A stretch of 64,000 nucleotides of DNA, from the NCBI RefSeq assembly GCF_002007485.1, contig NZ_CP015820.1:496001-560000 (forward strand). Direction: 5' to 3'. A program made the translations under genes and the position numbers. This DNA comes from Ditibartonella apihabitans. GTDB lineage: Bacteria > Pseudomonadota > Alphaproteobacteria > Rhizobiales > Rhizobiaceae. A model generated the notes under the pieces. The model saw only the letters and a list, made by a program, of their open reading frames with translations, was not told the origin of the DNA and ran no database searches. Positions 41,933 to 51,967 of the stretch are shown piece by piece (within the stretch, counting starts at the first letter, position 1; each line of letters opens with the position of its first letter).

Positions 41933-44437
41933 TCAATTTTCAAGAACGGTATGAATAAGTTCTTCCGCTGCTTCTGTTAATATATTGTCTTCCGCACTTC
42001 CCGGAATCATTTCTTTTCCTATTTCAAGCATAACCGGAAGCGCAAGCGGCGACATCTTGTCAACCGGACGGTGGATAATATGATTTTTGATCCTCTTCAA
42101 CATATCACCCAGCCGCTTGATGTCTAAAAGTCCGCGTGCCGCATCCTGCCGCGTTGCCTGAAGCAGAATATGATTTGGTTCATGCGTCCTTAAAACGTCA
42201 AAAATAAGGTCGGTCGAGACAGTGACTTGTCTTCCGGTTTTTTCTTGCCCCGGATGACGACGGTTTATCAAACCGGCGATCATGGCACAATTACGGAAAG
42301 ACCGTTTGAGCAGATAGCTTTCATCAAGCCATGCTTCGAGATCATCGCCCAACATATCTTCGGAAAAAAGTTCTTTTAACGATAGGCTTCGGGCTTTTAT
42401 GGCTTCCCCCATATCATCAAGTGCCCAAAGGCCTATGGAATAATCTGTAGCCACAAAACCGACGGGATTTAAACCGGCCCTTTCGAGGCGCCGTGTCAAC
42501 AACATTCCAAGTGTTTGATGGGCAAGGCGCCCCTCGAATGGATAGGCAACAAGGAAAGACCGGTTTTTTTCATTAAATGTTTCGATCAATAATTGATTGG
42601 TGTCGGGCAGAATGGACGAGATTTTTTGTTGTTCAAGCCATTTTTGCACTTGCCCGGGCAAAACATGCCATTCTTTCGGGTTTGCGAGCATTTTGCGCAA
42701 TCTCTCCGCAAGATAGGTCGAAAGCGGAAAACGTCCCCCCATATAGCTTGGAACACGTGCTTCCGGTTTTTTCGACAAGCTCACATAACATTCGTTTTCG
42801 CGGATGCCTTCAAAACAAAGAACATGACCGGCAAAAATGAATGTGTCACCTTTTGTCAGGCTTTCAAGAAAACTTTCTTCAATGCGTCCCAGCATCCGGC
42901 CGCCCCGCATTGCGTTCATATTGCCGGATTTAACAAGCCTGACATTGAGTTCGGCCGCTTCGATAATGGTTCCCATATTGAGCCGGTATTGCTGCGCTAT
43001 TCTAGGGTTGGAAACACGCCAGCGGCCATCTTTTGTGCGCCTTATTTTTGCGTATTGCTCGTAAGCTTTAAGGGCATATCCACCGGTTGCAACAAAGTTC
43101 AATGTTTCATCAAATATTTCTCTTTTGAGTGTCGAATAAGGTTCTGCCGTTTTGACTTCCTGATAAAGCTCGTCGGCATTGAAAGGTCCGGCGCAGGCCA
43201 TACCGAGAATATGTTGGGCAAGAACGTCGATAGCACCTTCGCTTAAATGAGGGCTATCTTGTGCGCCGATATAATTTGCGTCAAGTGCTGCCTGACATTC
43301 GAGAACTTCAAAACAGTTTGCCGGAACAAGCACCGCTTTACTCGGCTCGTCCATGCGGTGGTTGGCGCGGCCGATACGCTGGGCAAGTCTGCTCGCGCCT
43401 TTCGGAGCACCAACATGGATGACCAGATCAATATTTCCCCAGTCTATGCCGAGATCAAGTGTCGAGGTGGCAACAACGGCGCGAAGCTTGTTCAAGGCCA
43501 TTGCATCTTCTACCTTTCGTCGTTGCCCGACATCAAGTGAACCATGGTGAAGCGCAATCGGTAAACTGTCTTCGTTCATCCGCCACAATTCCTGAAACAA
43601 CATTTCGGCTTGCGAGCGAGTATTCACGAAAATCAATGTTGTTTGTGCGCGTTTCACAAGGTCAAGAATGTCTTTCACGGCATAACGGGCAGAGTGTCCC
43701 GCCCAGGGAATGTGCTCTTTTGTTTGTAAAATACGAATTTCCGGTTTGGCACCACCGTCGACAGTTACAAGCCCTGCCATGGCTGATTTCTGTTTCTGGC
43801 TTACCAGCCAACGCCGCAAGGAATCGGGATCGGAAACCGTGGCCGAAAGGCCGATTGTTTTCAAATCCGGCCGCAATGTCCTTAAACGGGCAAGTGCAAG
43901 AGAAAGCAATTGTCCCCGCTTCGAGGTGACAAGAGAATGGAGCTCATCCAAAATGACAGTATCAAGAAAGCCGAAAAATTTTTCTGCCTCGTGTGATGAT
44001 AGAATGAGTGACACTTGCTCCGGCGTTGTTAATAATATATCAGGAGGAATGAACTTTTGTCTCTGTCTTTTATGTTGGGGGGTATCACCGGTTCTTGTTT
44101 CAATTGCAATATCAAGTCCCATTTCCTGAACGGGCGTTTTCAAATTGCGTTCAATATCTTGAGCCAATGCTTTGAGTGGAGAAATATAAAGCGTATGAAG
44201 ATGCTGATGATGTTTCGTGCGAGAAAGTGCAACCATGGAAGGCAAAAAACCGGCAAGAGTTTTACCGGCACCTGTGGGGGCAATGAGCAGGGTTGATTGT
44301 CCACTTTTCGAACGTTTTAGAAGTTCAGCCTGATGCGGACGCAAGCTCCATCCTTTTTTCTGAAACCAGTTGTAAAACCGGTCAGGTAAAAGAGAAAGTT
44401 CATTTTGCTGAACTGAATTGCGTTGATCGTCGTCCAT
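41933..44437 (-). CDS. Lhr-like DEXH-box DNA helicase, ligase-associated
   Basis: The 834-residue SF2 helicase has Walker A APTGAGKT (residues 53-60), the DELH box in VILDELHSLV, SAT motif GLSATVSD, motif IV-VI features (VATSTLDLGIDW and QRIGRANHRMDEPS) and the Lhr-core C-terminal domains. It probably unwinds or remodels DNA in the ligase-associated repair system. Its ATG lies 54 bp from the divergent GT25 gene. The pdeM frame starts near its stop, so the two are probably one operon. Confidence 0.92.
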   Translation of the reverse strand: MDDDQRNSVQQNELSLLPDRFYNWFQKKGWSLRPHQAELLKRSKSGQSTLLIAPTGAGKTLAGFLPSMVALSRTKHHQHLHTLYISPLKALAQDIERNLKTPVQEMGLDIAIETRTGDTPQHKRQRQKFIPPDILLTTPEQVSLILSSHEAEKFFGFLDTVILDELHSLVTSKRGQLLSLALARLRTLRPDLKTIGLSATVSDPDSLRRWLVSQKQKSAMAGLVTVDGGAKPEIRILQTKEHIPWAGHSARYAVKDILDLVKRAQTTLIFVNTRSQAEMLFQELWRMNEDSLPIALHHGSLDVGQRRKVEDAMALNKLRAVVATSTLDLGIDWGNIDLVIHVGAPKGASRLAQRIGRANHRMDEPSKAVLVPANCFEVLECQAALDANYIGAQDSPHLSEGAIDVLAQHILGMACAGPFNADELYQEVKTAEPYSTLKREIFDETLNFVATGGYALKAYEQYAKIRRTKDGRWRVSNPRIAQQYRLNMGTIIEAAELNVRLVKSGNMNAMRGGRMLGRIEESFLESLTKGDTFIFAGHVLCFEGIRENECYVSLSKKPEARVPSYMGGRFPLSTYLAERLRKMLANPKEWHVLPGQVQKWLEQQKISSILPDTNQLLIETFNEKNRSFLVAYPFEGRLAHQTLGMLLTRRLERAGLNPVGFVATDYSIGLWALDDMGEAIKARSLSLKELFSEDMLGDDLEAWLDESYLLKRSFRNCAMIAGLINRRHPGQEKTGRQVTVSTDLIFDVLRTHEPNHILLQATRQDAARGLLDIKRLGDMLKRIKNHIIHRPVDKMSPLALPVMLEIGKEMIPGSAEDNILTEAAEELIHTVLEN

Positions 44438-44491
44438 AAAACCTATTTAATATGCGTGACTATATTCGCCAAGTTCCCGGTTAAATTTATC

Positions 44492-45277
44492 ATGAAGCTA
44501 TATGTGATCAATCTTGATCGTTCACCAGACCGTTTAGACCGTCTTGAAAAAATATTCGGGAATTTGAACCTCGGCTTTACGCGCGTTGCTGCAATAGACG
44601 GGCTTCATCTTGATGAAAAATTCATTGCCGATGTTAGACGAAACCAGCTTTGGCCGGATCCGCTAACGCGCGGAGAAATCGCCTGTTTTTTAAGTCATAG
44701 GGCAGTGCTCGAAAAAGTAGCAGCCGGAGATGATGATTTTGCCGCGATTTTTGAAGATGATGTTATATTGTCGGGAGACGCGGGCGATTTTTTAAATAAT
44801 GACCTTTGGATTCCGGCTGGAGCCGATATTATAAAAATCGAAACCCATAACAAAAAAGTCTGGCTCGGAAAAAGCCAAAGTCTTAAAGAAGGCTATCAAA
44901 TTGCGCCGTTGAAAAGTCGTCATATCATGGCGGCCGGATATATTGTTTCACGACAGGCGGCGAAAAAACTTTGCGCAATGATGGGAAAAATTACCTTTCC
45001 CTTTGACCATTTTCTTTTTAATCCGAAATGTCATGTATTCGAACACTTCGAAATGTGGCAACTCGATCCGGCAATTGTACGTCAGGCAGGCTTGATCAGC
45101 ACACTTTCAGATGACCGCATAAAAATCGATCGGGAGAATAAAAGTAAGCGTGTCGCATCCAAGACGTTAAGGCGAGAAATAAAACGTTTTTTCTCACGCG
45201 CAAAAATCGGGCTATGGGGAATTTATGTCAATTACTTGACCCACGGGCATTGGAAACGGGTAAAATATAAACCTTGA
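44492..45277 (+). CDS. Family 25 glycosyltransferase (LPS-type)
   Basis: The ATG at 44492 gives the typical GT25 opening MKLYVINLDRSPDRL; the longer frame starts without a ribosome-binding site. The 261-residue protein has the acidic DxD-like EDDVI in AIFEDDVILSG and the GEIACFLSHRAVLE segment, as in LgtB/LpsA-type galactosyl- or glucosyltransferases that add sugars to lipooligosaccharide. Cytoplasmic or peripheral, with a very basic C terminus. It is a single gene, divergent from the helicase and followed by hairpins. Confidence 0.88.
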   Translation: MKLYVINLDRSPDRLDRLEKIFGNLNLGFTRVAAIDGLHLDEKFIADVRRNQLWPDPLTRGEIACFLSHRAVLEKVAAGDDDFAAIFEDDVILSGDAGDFLNNDLWIPAGADIIKIETHNKKVWLGKSQSLKEGYQIAPLKSRHIMAAGYIVSRQAAKKLCAMMGKITFPFDHFLFNPKCHVFEHFEMWQLDPAIVRQAGLISTLSDDRIKIDRENKSKRVASKTLRREIKRFFSRAKIGLWGIYVNYLTHGHWKRVKYKP

Positions 45278-45294
45278 ATTTATGAAACCAATCG

Positions 45295-45389
45295 TCAACG
45301 ATATCCTGATCGTTGAATACGAATATCATTCGAAAATATATTCAAAAAGTTGCCCTATGAAGCCCGATGCCATAGGTCTTTTCTTTATT
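45295..45389 (+). terminator. Two hairpins downstream of the GT25 gene
   Basis: TCAACGAT/ATCGTTGA (45295-45302 and 45309-45316) is a perfect 8-bp stem with a 6-nt loop. CCTATG/CATAGG (45354-45359 and 45371-45376) is followed by TCTTTTCTTT on the plus strand, making it a weak terminator for GT25, just before the convergent CAP gene ends. Confidence 0.45.
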
Positions 45390-45844
45390 CAACGTTTGAA
45401 TTCAATTGCCCAATAAACGTAATTCGGCCGTTTTGGAGACGTTGCTTTTGCCAGACCATAATAATGGAAACTCGGATAAAGCATATTGCTTCTGTGACCG
45501 GGGGAATTCATCCACACATTATAAGCCGCTGCAACAGTCGACCGGCCAGCACAAAGATTTTCGCCTGCCGCGCCATGAATGCCGAATTTACGCAAACGCG
45601 TTACAAAATCATTACCGAAGCTGACAGTATGGGCAACTTTCTGGGCATCAGCCATTAAATTGGCTTGATCCTGTGCCATTTTTTCCAATTGTTTGTCGGG
45701 TTGAAGCGGTCCTTGTCCATTTTGAGATCGCAAAGCGTTGATCAGTTTCGTCGGATCTTCATCATCAGCAAAGGCGGGTATTAACCCCGTTGCACTCATG
45801 ATAACAGCGCTGGAAAAGACGAAAAAATTTCTACGTGTCAGCAA
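45389..45844 (-). CDS. Secreted CAP (SCP/PR1-like) domain protein
   Basis: The TTG at 45844 (preceded by GGTGA) is the preferred start. It gives MLTRRNFFVFSSAV, a Tat-like or Sec signal ending near GLIPAFA. The mature about 125 residues form a CAP domain: HTVSFGNDF, GAAGENLCAG and VWMNSPGHRSNML carry the conserved histidines and glutamate of the cavity. Bacterial CAP proteins are exported and may bind lipids, metal or peptidoglycan fragments. It stands alone between the GT25 gene and a gap of about 300 bp. Confidence 0.82.
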   Translation of the reverse strand: MLTRRNFFVFSSAVIMSATGLIPAFADDEDPTKLINALRSQNGQGPLQPDKQLEKMAQDQANLMADAQKVAHTVSFGNDFVTRLRKFGIHGAAGENLCAGRSTVAAAYNVWMNSPGHRSNMLYPSFHYYGLAKATSPKRPNYVYWAIEFKR

Positions 45845-46151
45845 AATATCACCCAACAATTTAACAGGTTCATAAAAACAACGGGTCTTTTAAAATTCGT
45901 GACTATGAAAAACAATAGTTAGCCACCACACCGTTCGCATTAATGCACCGAAAATTATAAACTCGCTAAAGTTACTATTAAGCTTTTATGGAATTTCTTG
46001 GGCAAGCTATAAAATTTTTAGCTTTTATATCGTTGATATCGAAAAACTGCGAATTTGGCCTTTGCTGAAAATATATAATTATATAATCAAAACAATGGGT
46101 TATTCTCATATAAACGCGGGCAGTCGCTAAACGGATCAAGAGTCGAAGCCA
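45845..46151. other. AT-rich intergenic region
   Basis: The 307 bases hold the CAP gene promoter (reading left) and the DUF6460 gene's end. An ATATAATTATATA palindrome lies near 46072-46085. No gene with a ribosome-binding site was found. Confidence 0.3.
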
Positions 46152-46418
46152 TTAACGGATCAGGTTCAGGATGCGCATAATGATAAATATCGGGATCACA
46201 ATTGCAGCGCCCACAATCACCACGTTGAACAGTTTTTCGAATGCATCAAATCCCATTGACCAAAGCGAGTTAAAGAAATGCACAATTTTCCAAACAACAT
46301 CCATTGGCGTCCAGCCAAGAAGTGTCATAACGATGCCGACCAGGATAGAAAAAACCAGCAATTTTATAACAACGCGTCCGGGAGTATCTCCAAGAAATGA
46401 ATTGAGTGGCTTTGACAT
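46152..46418 (-). CDS. Small integral membrane protein, DUF6460-like
   Basis: The 88-residue protein has two hydrophobic segments (about 17-37, LLVFSILVGIVMTLLGW, and 60-85, VVIVGAAIVIPIFIIM) and a conserved alphaproteobacterial pattern with WTPMDVVWKIVHFF between them. Ribosome-binding site AGGA precedes the ATG by 7 nt. Function unknown; often encoded beside envelope genes. Confidence 0.8.
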   Translation of the reverse strand: MSKPLNSFLGDTPGRVVIKLLVFSILVGIVMTLLGWTPMDVVWKIVHFFNSLWSMGFDAFEKLFNVVIVGAAIVIPIFIIMRILNLIR

Positions 46419-46849
46419 TTTTTATCCTTCAAGGGTGCAAAACAAAACCATAAATAGGTTTCAACGGTTTAAAGTTCAATCTGCGTTTTTTCAACCTCAA
46501 GACTATAACAACCAACCTCAAACGAGCAAATTATCCAAATCCGGCTTTTCTTACGACTATCTTTCTTGAATATCGGATGAGCCGATCGCTATAAATAGTG
46601 TTTCGAAACCATCGCAAATCTTGATGCAAAATTGTGATCCAACTTGCACTTTATCCGGCAAAACCGTTTTCGTCACTCAAAGTAGCCGAATAAAGGCAGC
46701 TGAATAAAGGCAGCCGGATAAAACGACAAACAGCAGAGTGGAATGTAGCAAGAATCTTGGCCGCGAGGAAGGGCACAGAACTAGTAATAATTTCTGCAAT
46801 CATTGCAGTTTCTGCTTGAAAAATACGGTGACACTCTTTGCCGAAGTTT
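46419..46849. repeat. Intergenic region with three 14-bp tandem repeat units
   Basis: Copies are AGCCGAATAAAGGC (46684-46697), AGCTGAATAAAGGC (46698-46711) and a degenerate AGCCGGATAAAACG (46712-46725). The rest of the 431-bp gap contains no supported gene: the 82-codon frame at 46651-46899 (-) starts at a TTG inside the small gene that follows. Confidence 0.4.
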
Positions 46850-46978
46850 TTAACGCTTTTTGTTTTTTGTTGACTTTTCTTTTTCCACTTGCTTTTCAAG
46901 TTTCCCGCCTTTCAAAGGTGGTGTTACTTCCTTTGCAACGTCACTTGCGCGCTCATGATTTACAGGTAATTTTCCCAT
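46850..46978 (-). CDS. Small basic protein of 42 residues
   Basis: An ATG at 46978 is preceded by GGGAG with a 6-nt spacer and opens a 42-codon frame ending at TAA. The product begins MGKLPVNHERASDV and ends in a run of lysines and arginines (QVEKEKSTKNKKR). The excellent start signal and biased composition argue that it is translated. It is too short for ordinary gene finders. It is transcribed on the minus strand from the region 147 bp before the divergent xseA. Function unknown; a nucleic-acid-binding or ribosome-associated role would suit the charge. Confidence 0.6.
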   Translation of the reverse strand: MGKLPVNHERASDVAKEVTPPLKGGKLEKQVEKEKSTKNKKR

Positions 46979-47125
46979 TTTTTACTCCCGAAGTTCATTC
47001 AAGTTAAACGAAAAACGCAAATAATTGTTCCCGACAATCGCATGGTGGCGGTTTTAAAAACGTCTTGAAGTCAGCCTAATTTGTGCCTAGTGGATTAACC
47101 GGAAGAATTGATATAATGTGCGCAT

Positions 47126-48697
47126 ATGAGTGACTTTTTTGCTGAAAATAGTGCTGCAAGCAATGCGGTCGAATATACGGTTTCCGAAATATCGGGCGCC
47201 TTGAAACGCACGGTCGAGGACCGGTTCGGACATGTTCGTGTGCGTGGTGAAATTTCCGGTTACAGAGGCCCGCATGCTTCAGGCCACGCCTATTTTGCAC
47301 TAAAAGACGATAAAGCGCGTCTTGAAGCGGTTATCTGGCGCGGCGTCATGGGCAAACTCAAATTCCTTCCCGAAGAGGGAATGGAAGTCATTGCGACAGG
47401 TAAACTCACAACCTATCCCGGTTCATCGAAATACCAGATTGTGATTGATAATCTGGAGCCAGCGGGCGTAGGGGCCTTGATGGCACTTCTGGAAGCAAGA
47501 AAAAAGAAACTTGCTGCCGAAGGGCTATTTGACGCTGCCAGCAAACAATTATTGCCCTTTATGCCCAAGGTCATCGGTGTTGTAACATCGCCGACGGGCG
47601 CCGTCATCCGCGATATTATCCATCGCATTTCCGACCGCTTTCCCCTTCATATTATTGTTTGGCCGGTGCGTGTGCAGGGAGAGACCTGCGGGGCCGAGGT
47701 TGCAGCGGCAGTTTCAGGCTTTAATGCTTTGAAAACAGGTGGCCCGATTCCGAAGCCTGATCTTATTATTGTTGCACGCGGTGGGGGCAGTCTTGAAGAT
47801 TTATGGGGCTTTAATGATGAAATTGTTGTAAGGGCCGTTGCCTCTTCACTCATTCCGGTAATCTCTGCTGTCGGCCACGAGACTGATTGGACATTGGTGG
47901 ATTACGCGGCGGATGTACGTGCCCCGACACCAACCGGCGCTGCAGAAATGGCAGTTCCCGTCAAAGCGGAACTGGAGGCAAGTGTTGCTTCTCTTTATGC
48001 GAGATTATTGGGCGGAATTTCCCGCCAATTCGATTTCCGCAAGCAAAAGCTCTATAGTGCAGTGCGTGCACTTCCCTCTGTAGACCAGCTCCTTGCATTG
48101 CCGCGCCGCCGTTTTGACGAAGCAGCAAGCAGGTTGGAACGGTCCCTCTCGGTCAATACAGAAAAGAAAAGACAGGTTTTCAATCTGTTGGCGCGCGGGC
48201 TTTCACCGCATCTGGTTATCAATCTTGTCAACCAGAATCGTCAAAAGACAAACCATTTGGCCTTGCGACTGGAACAGGCATTTATTGCATTAACGATAAG
48301 CAAAAGACAAAAGCTTGTGTCGGTGACAAGGAGTTTCACCCCGCGACTTGCCGAAAGCATTATGGACAAATCCAAGGAAGCAGGTTTGTTTTATTTCATG
48401 CGCCTTCAGAACGCTTTTGTGCTCATTGTTGAAAAACAACGCCAGAAAATTGATATGGCGGCGCGGTTGTTAAACTCGGTTTCTTATGAAAAAACACTCG
48501 AGCGCGGTTTTGCACTGGTTCTTGATACAGAAGGAAAAATCGTCAAAAATGCTCGTGAAGTTCCTGAAAACGGGTTTTTGAAAATCAGATTTTCTGATGA
48601 CACGATTGACGCAACGGCAATCGGCAGAACCCACCAGCCGGCGAAAAAACAAAAACGCCATCCGATTGATGATGACAATCAGGGAGATCTCTTTTGA
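47126..48697 (+). CDS. xseA: Exodeoxyribonuclease VII large subunit
   Basis: The N-terminal OB-fold ([19 protein letters not shown]) is followed by the catalytic domain with [16 protein letters not shown] and [20 protein letters not shown], which hold conserved acidic and histidine residues. A long helical region (290-450) fits the arm of the family. The 523-residue protein degrades single-stranded DNA together with XseB. The tag gene overlaps its stop by 4 nt, so the two are coupled. No strong ribosome-binding site precedes the ATG. Confidence 0.95.
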   Translation: MSDFFAENSAASNAVEYTVSEISGALKRTVEDRFGHVRVRGEISGYRGPHASGHAYFALKDDKARLEAVIWRGVMGKLKFLPEEGMEVIATGKLTTYPGSSKYQIVIDNLEPAGVGALMALLEARKKKLAAEGLFDAASKQLLPFMPKVIGVVTSPTGAVIRDIIHRISDRFPLHIIVWPVRVQGETCGAEVAAAVSGFNALKTGGPIPKPDLIIVARGGGSLEDLWGFNDEIVVRAVASSLIPVISAVGHETDWTLVDYAADVRAPTPTGAAEMAVPVKAELEASVASLYARLLGGISRQFDFRKQKLYSAVRALPSVDQLLALPRRRFDEAASRLERSLSVNTEKKRQVFNLLARGLSPHLVINLVNQNRQKTNHLALRLEQAFIALTISKRQKLVSVTRSFTPRLAESIMDKSKEAGLFYFMRLQNAFVLIVEKQRQKIDMAARLLNSVSYEKTLERGFALVLDTEGKIVKNAREVPENGFLKIRFSDDTIDATAIGRTHQPAKKQKRHPIDDDNQGDLF

Positions 48698-49290
48698 AAG
48701 CTCTTGCAGAAGGGCTGATGCTTGGTGCTGACGGAAAAATCCGTTGTGCATGGGCGGGCGAAGATGCTCTCTATTTAGCCTATCACGATCATGAATGGGG
48801 CAAACCTGTTTATGACGACAATCATTTGTTCGAGAAAATTTGTCTGGAAGGATTTCAGGCCGGTTTGTCATGGTTGACAATATTGAGAAAACGGGAAAAT
48901 TTTCGCAATTCATTCGACGGGTTCGATTTTAACAAAATTGCTTTTTATGACGAAGAAAAAATAGATGAACTATTGAAAAATCCGGGTATCGTCCGTCATA
49001 TCGGAAAAATCCGTTCGACTGTAAACAATGCCAGATGCGCTCGTAAACTTGTTGAAGAAAAGGGAAGCCTTGCCGATTATTTCTGGTCTTTTCAACCGCC
49101 CGAATCCGAACGGTTCGAACATGTCGATTATGCAACGCTTAAATTAAATCCGACAACGCCGGCTTCAATCCGCCTGTCAAAAGATTTGAAAAAACGCGGA
49201 TGGAGCTTTGTTGGCCCCACGACCTGTTACGCTTTTATGCAATCCATCGGTATCGTCAATGACCATATCGAAGGTTGTTTTTGCCGTTAA
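48694..49290 (+). CDS. tag: DNA-3-methyladenine glycosylase I
   Basis: The zinc-bound fold of TagI is visible: RCAWAG (cysteine) and [16 protein letters not shown] near the N terminus (histidines) and the terminal ligands in NDHIEGCFC. The base-binding aromatic residues follow in [14 protein letters not shown]. It removes 3-methyladenine from alkylated DNA. The TTG at 48694 (with AGGGAG upstream) overlaps the xseA stop; an ATG at 48718 is a shorter alternative. Coupling to xseA groups two DNA-repair enzymes. Confidence 0.93.
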   Translation: MKALAEGLMLGADGKIRCAWAGEDALYLAYHDHEWGKPVYDDNHLFEKICLEGFQAGLSWLTILRKRENFRNSFDGFDFNKIAFYDEEKIDELLKNPGIVRHIGKIRSTVNNARCARKLVEEKGSLADYFWSFQPPESERFEHVDYATLKLNPTTPASIRLSKDLKKRGWSFVGPTTCYAFMQSIGIVNDHIEGCFCR

Positions 49291-49342
49291 AATATGTGGT
49301 TCCGACTTTTTGAAAACAGCAAATTCCCTTATTAAAACGGAC

Positions 49343-50134
49343 TTATTTTTTCTCGGTATTTTCCTGTGGTGCTGAAGCCAGACTTTTTTCAACTTCAAAA
49401 CTGGTAAATTTAATTTTTTTGGCAAGATCTGCAAAATGGCTATTCAAATAATCCTGAAAACGGGCAGAAGTCGGGCTCCCTTCTGCCGTTCCAGTGTTGG
49501 AGCCGAACAGAAAACTGTGACTGGATTGATGTCTTATGTCGAGAATACCGGCATCAACAAGTTCGTTTTTGTCGATATGGATAAAATTTGCACCGGCCAC
49601 AGGTAACTTCTCGGGAGAAAATAAATCGGCGAAAAAGGTATTGTGCCCGCTTTCGCCCATCGAGACACGAGCATTTGCGTCAATATTACATTCAAGGCCC
49701 GTCAATATATAATCGCCCGGAGCAATTGGAGAAAATGCTGTTGCAATTGTTTTATTGGTGAGCTTTTCCGAAATCGTCTCAAAGGTTACTTTACCGAGGA
49801 ACCATTTATCCGATTTGCCAAGAAACCATTTGGTTTGCGAAATCGCTTTGTCGGGTAAACCGGCAATTGTATAATTATCTCTACCGGAATAAATATTTGT
49901 ATAATTTTTCTGGTCAAGCCTGTCACCAACGATTTGTCGCAAGCGTATTGTTGTGCTTTGGCAAAACCGGCCTTCATAAACGACTCTGACAGCAATGGCC
50001 GCACCTTTTTGGGAAATGGTATTCTGGAAGAAATTAACAGCTTCATCGCTATTAATGTCATTTTTCTTGGTATCCGCGCAGCTCACGGAAAAAATGGATA
50101 CAAAAACAAGTAATAAAATCCGGTAATTCAACAT
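49343..50134 (-). CDS. Hypothetical lipoprotein-like secreted protein
   Basis: Not recognised. The 263-residue protein has an 18-residue signal peptide ending at a lipobox-like SVSC (C19), so it may be a lipoprotein. A beta-rich body follows. Near residues 102-115 the hexapeptide KWFLGK occurs twice separated by SD, a local duplication, and the C terminus is charged (SAPQENTEKK). No strong ribosome-binding site. Convergent with tag. No domain could be assigned. Confidence 0.68.
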   Translation of the reverse strand: MLNYRILLLVFVSIFSVSCADTKKNDINSDEAVNFFQNTISQKGAAIAVRVVYEGRFCQSTTIRLRQIVGDRLDQKNYTNIYSGRDNYTIAGLPDKAISQTKWFLGKSDKWFLGKVTFETISEKLTNKTIATAFSPIAPGDYILTGLECNIDANARVSMGESGHNTFFADLFSPEKLPVAGANFIHIDKNELVDAGILDIRHQSSHSFLFGSNTGTAEGSPTSARFQDYLNSHFADLAKKIKFTSFEVEKSLASAPQENTEKK

Positions 50135-50456
50135 TTTTCGACTGTAAGATGATCAATTTAATTAAGTAGAATTGATAGCAATTAATTTTGACAAACAAAA
50201 TGGTTTACTTGTTTGATAGTCGACAATCGACGAAAGAAAGTGTGGATAAATTCTTTTATTTGTTCGGCAAGGCAAAATCCGGAAGGGTGGTATTTACTAT
50301 TAAAACAGTATCCTGAATTTTTAAAAAAGAAATTTCCGAAATCATTCATATAAATAAACTTTTGTGAGCTTGACGCGCATGGCTTGCCGCTTTGTGTCGG
50401 ATGGGTTACAAACCAGCAATCCTTCAATTCAATAATAATTTAGCGGCAGGAATAAA
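50135..50456. other. Divergent intergenic region, lipoprotein and hisS promoters
   Basis: The 322-bp AT-rich gap holds both promoters. An 81-codon minus-strand frame (50182-50427) lacks a ribosome-binding site and a protein-like pattern. No tRNA-like cloverleaf or T-box leader was seen before hisS. Confidence 0.3.
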
Positions 50457-51950
50457 ATGGCAGATAGACAGGTAAAGACGATAGCGCGCGTTCCTCGTGG
50501 TTTTGTTGATCGCACGAGTGCGGAACTCCATGCCGCTGAAAAGATGATGTCGGTTATCCGCAATGTCTACGAGCTTTACGGATTTGAAGCCGTTGAAACG
50601 CCGATTTTCGAATATACAGATGCATTGGGAAAATTCCTCCCCGATCAGGATCGTCCGAATGCCGGTGTTTTTTCTATTCAGGATGATGATGAGCAGTGGA
50701 TGTCATTGCGATATGACCTGACAGCGCCGCTCGCACGTTATTTCGCTGAAAATTTTGAAAGTCTGCCAAAGCCCTATCGCAGTTATCGCGTCGGCTGGGT
50801 CTTCCGTAACGAGAAGCCGGGGCCAGGCCGTTTCCGTCAATTCATGCAATTTGACGCCGATACTGTAGGAACGCCGACTGTTGCTGCCGATGCCGAAATT
50901 TGCATGATGGCAGCCGATACAATGGAACAGCTCGGTATTGATCGGGGTGATTATGTCGTTCGCGTAAACAACCGTAAAATTCTTGACGGTGTGTTGGAGC
51001 TGGTCGGCCTTCAAGGTGACAATAATGCAGAAAAAAGGCTCACTGTTCTTCGCGCTATCGACAAGCTTGATAAGTTCGGTCCCGAAGGCGTGAAGCTGCT
51101 CCTCGGTAAAGGCCGGCTGGATGAAAGTGGAGATTTTACCAAAGGAGCAGAGCTTTCCGACGAGGCAATTGCCAAAGTTCTTTCCTTTATCAATGCCGGT
51201 GCTGAAAATGGCCATGCCACCCTTGATAATCTCTCGAAGGTGGTTGCTGGAAGTAACCGTGGCAAAGAAGGCGTTGACGAGCTTCAGGATATGTTGGCAC
51301 TTTTTACAGCCGCCGGTTATGAAAAACGGATAAAAATTGACCCATCTGTTGTTCGCGGGCTTGAATATTATACGGGACCGGTTTTCGAGGTCGAATTGTT
51401 ATTCGATGTTGTCAATGAAGACGGGCAAAAAGTTGTTTTCGGTTCGGTCGGAGGCGGCGGGCGTTATGACGGATTGGTATCGCGTTTTCGCAGCGAACCG
51501 GTTCCGGCCACCGGTTTTTCAATCGGTGTTTCAAGATTGATGACAGCCTTGAAAAACCTTGGCAAACTTGACCTTGATGAAAAAAGAGGACCGGTTGTCG
51601 TTTTGGTAATGGATAAAGACCGGACCTCGCTTGAACGCTATCAGAATATGGTTGCACAGCTTCGTAATGCCGGTATTCGTTCCGAACTTTATGTTGGTGG
51701 TTCGGGCATGAAAGCGCAAATGAAATATGCCGATCGCCGTCATGCCCCTTGCGTTATTATTCAAGGTTCGCAAGAGCGGGCGGAAAATCAGGTGCAGATC
51801 AAGGACCTTGTTGAAGGTGCAAGATTGTCGGCTGAAATTGAAGATAATAAAACGTGGCGTGAAAGCCGTCCGGCACAGATTACTGTAGACGAAAACAAAA
51901 TGGTTGACGCGGTTAAAGAAATTCTCGCCGCGCAAGAACAAAATAGATAG
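50457..51950 (+). CDS. hisS: Histidyl-tRNA synthetase
   Basis: The 497-residue class II synthetase has motif 2 near [16 protein letters not shown] (about 121-136), the histidine-specific [15 protein letters not shown] and motif 3 GFSIGVSRL. The C-terminal anticodon-binding domain is intact. It charges tRNA-His in the cytoplasm. The ATG follows AGCGGCAGGAATAAA. It overlaps the hisZ reading frame region and begins the hisS-hisZ-hisG block found in Rhizobiales. Confidence 0.96.
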   Translation: MADRQVKTIARVPRGFVDRTSAELHAAEKMMSVIRNVYELYGFEAVETPIFEYTDALGKFLPDQDRPNAGVFSIQDDDEQWMSLRYDLTAPLARYFAENFESLPKPYRSYRVGWVFRNEKPGPGRFRQFMQFDADTVGTPTVAADAEICMMAADTMEQLGIDRGDYVVRVNNRKILDGVLELVGLQGDNNAEKRLTVLRAIDKLDKFGPEGVKLLLGKGRLDESGDFTKGAELSDEAIAKVLSFINAGAENGHATLDNLSKVVAGSNRGKEGVDELQDMLALFTAAGYEKRIKIDPSVVRGLEYYTGPVFEVELLFDVVNEDGQKVVFGSVGGGGRYDGLVSRFRSEPVPATGFSIGVSRLMTALKNLGKLDLDEKRGPVVVLVMDKDRTSLERYQNMVAQLRNAGIRSELYVGGSGMKAQMKYADRRHAPCVIIQGSQERAENQVQIKDLVEGARLSAEIEDNKTWRESRPAQITVDENKMVDAVKEILAAQEQNR

Positions 51951-51967
51951 TGTCGAGCGGGAAAAAC

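Noticed and set aside
42593-43246. 217-codon plus-strand open frame inside the helicase gene
   Set aside because: Antisense shadow of the Lhr-type helicase, with low-complexity, cysteine- and phenylalanine-rich translation and no ribosome-binding site.
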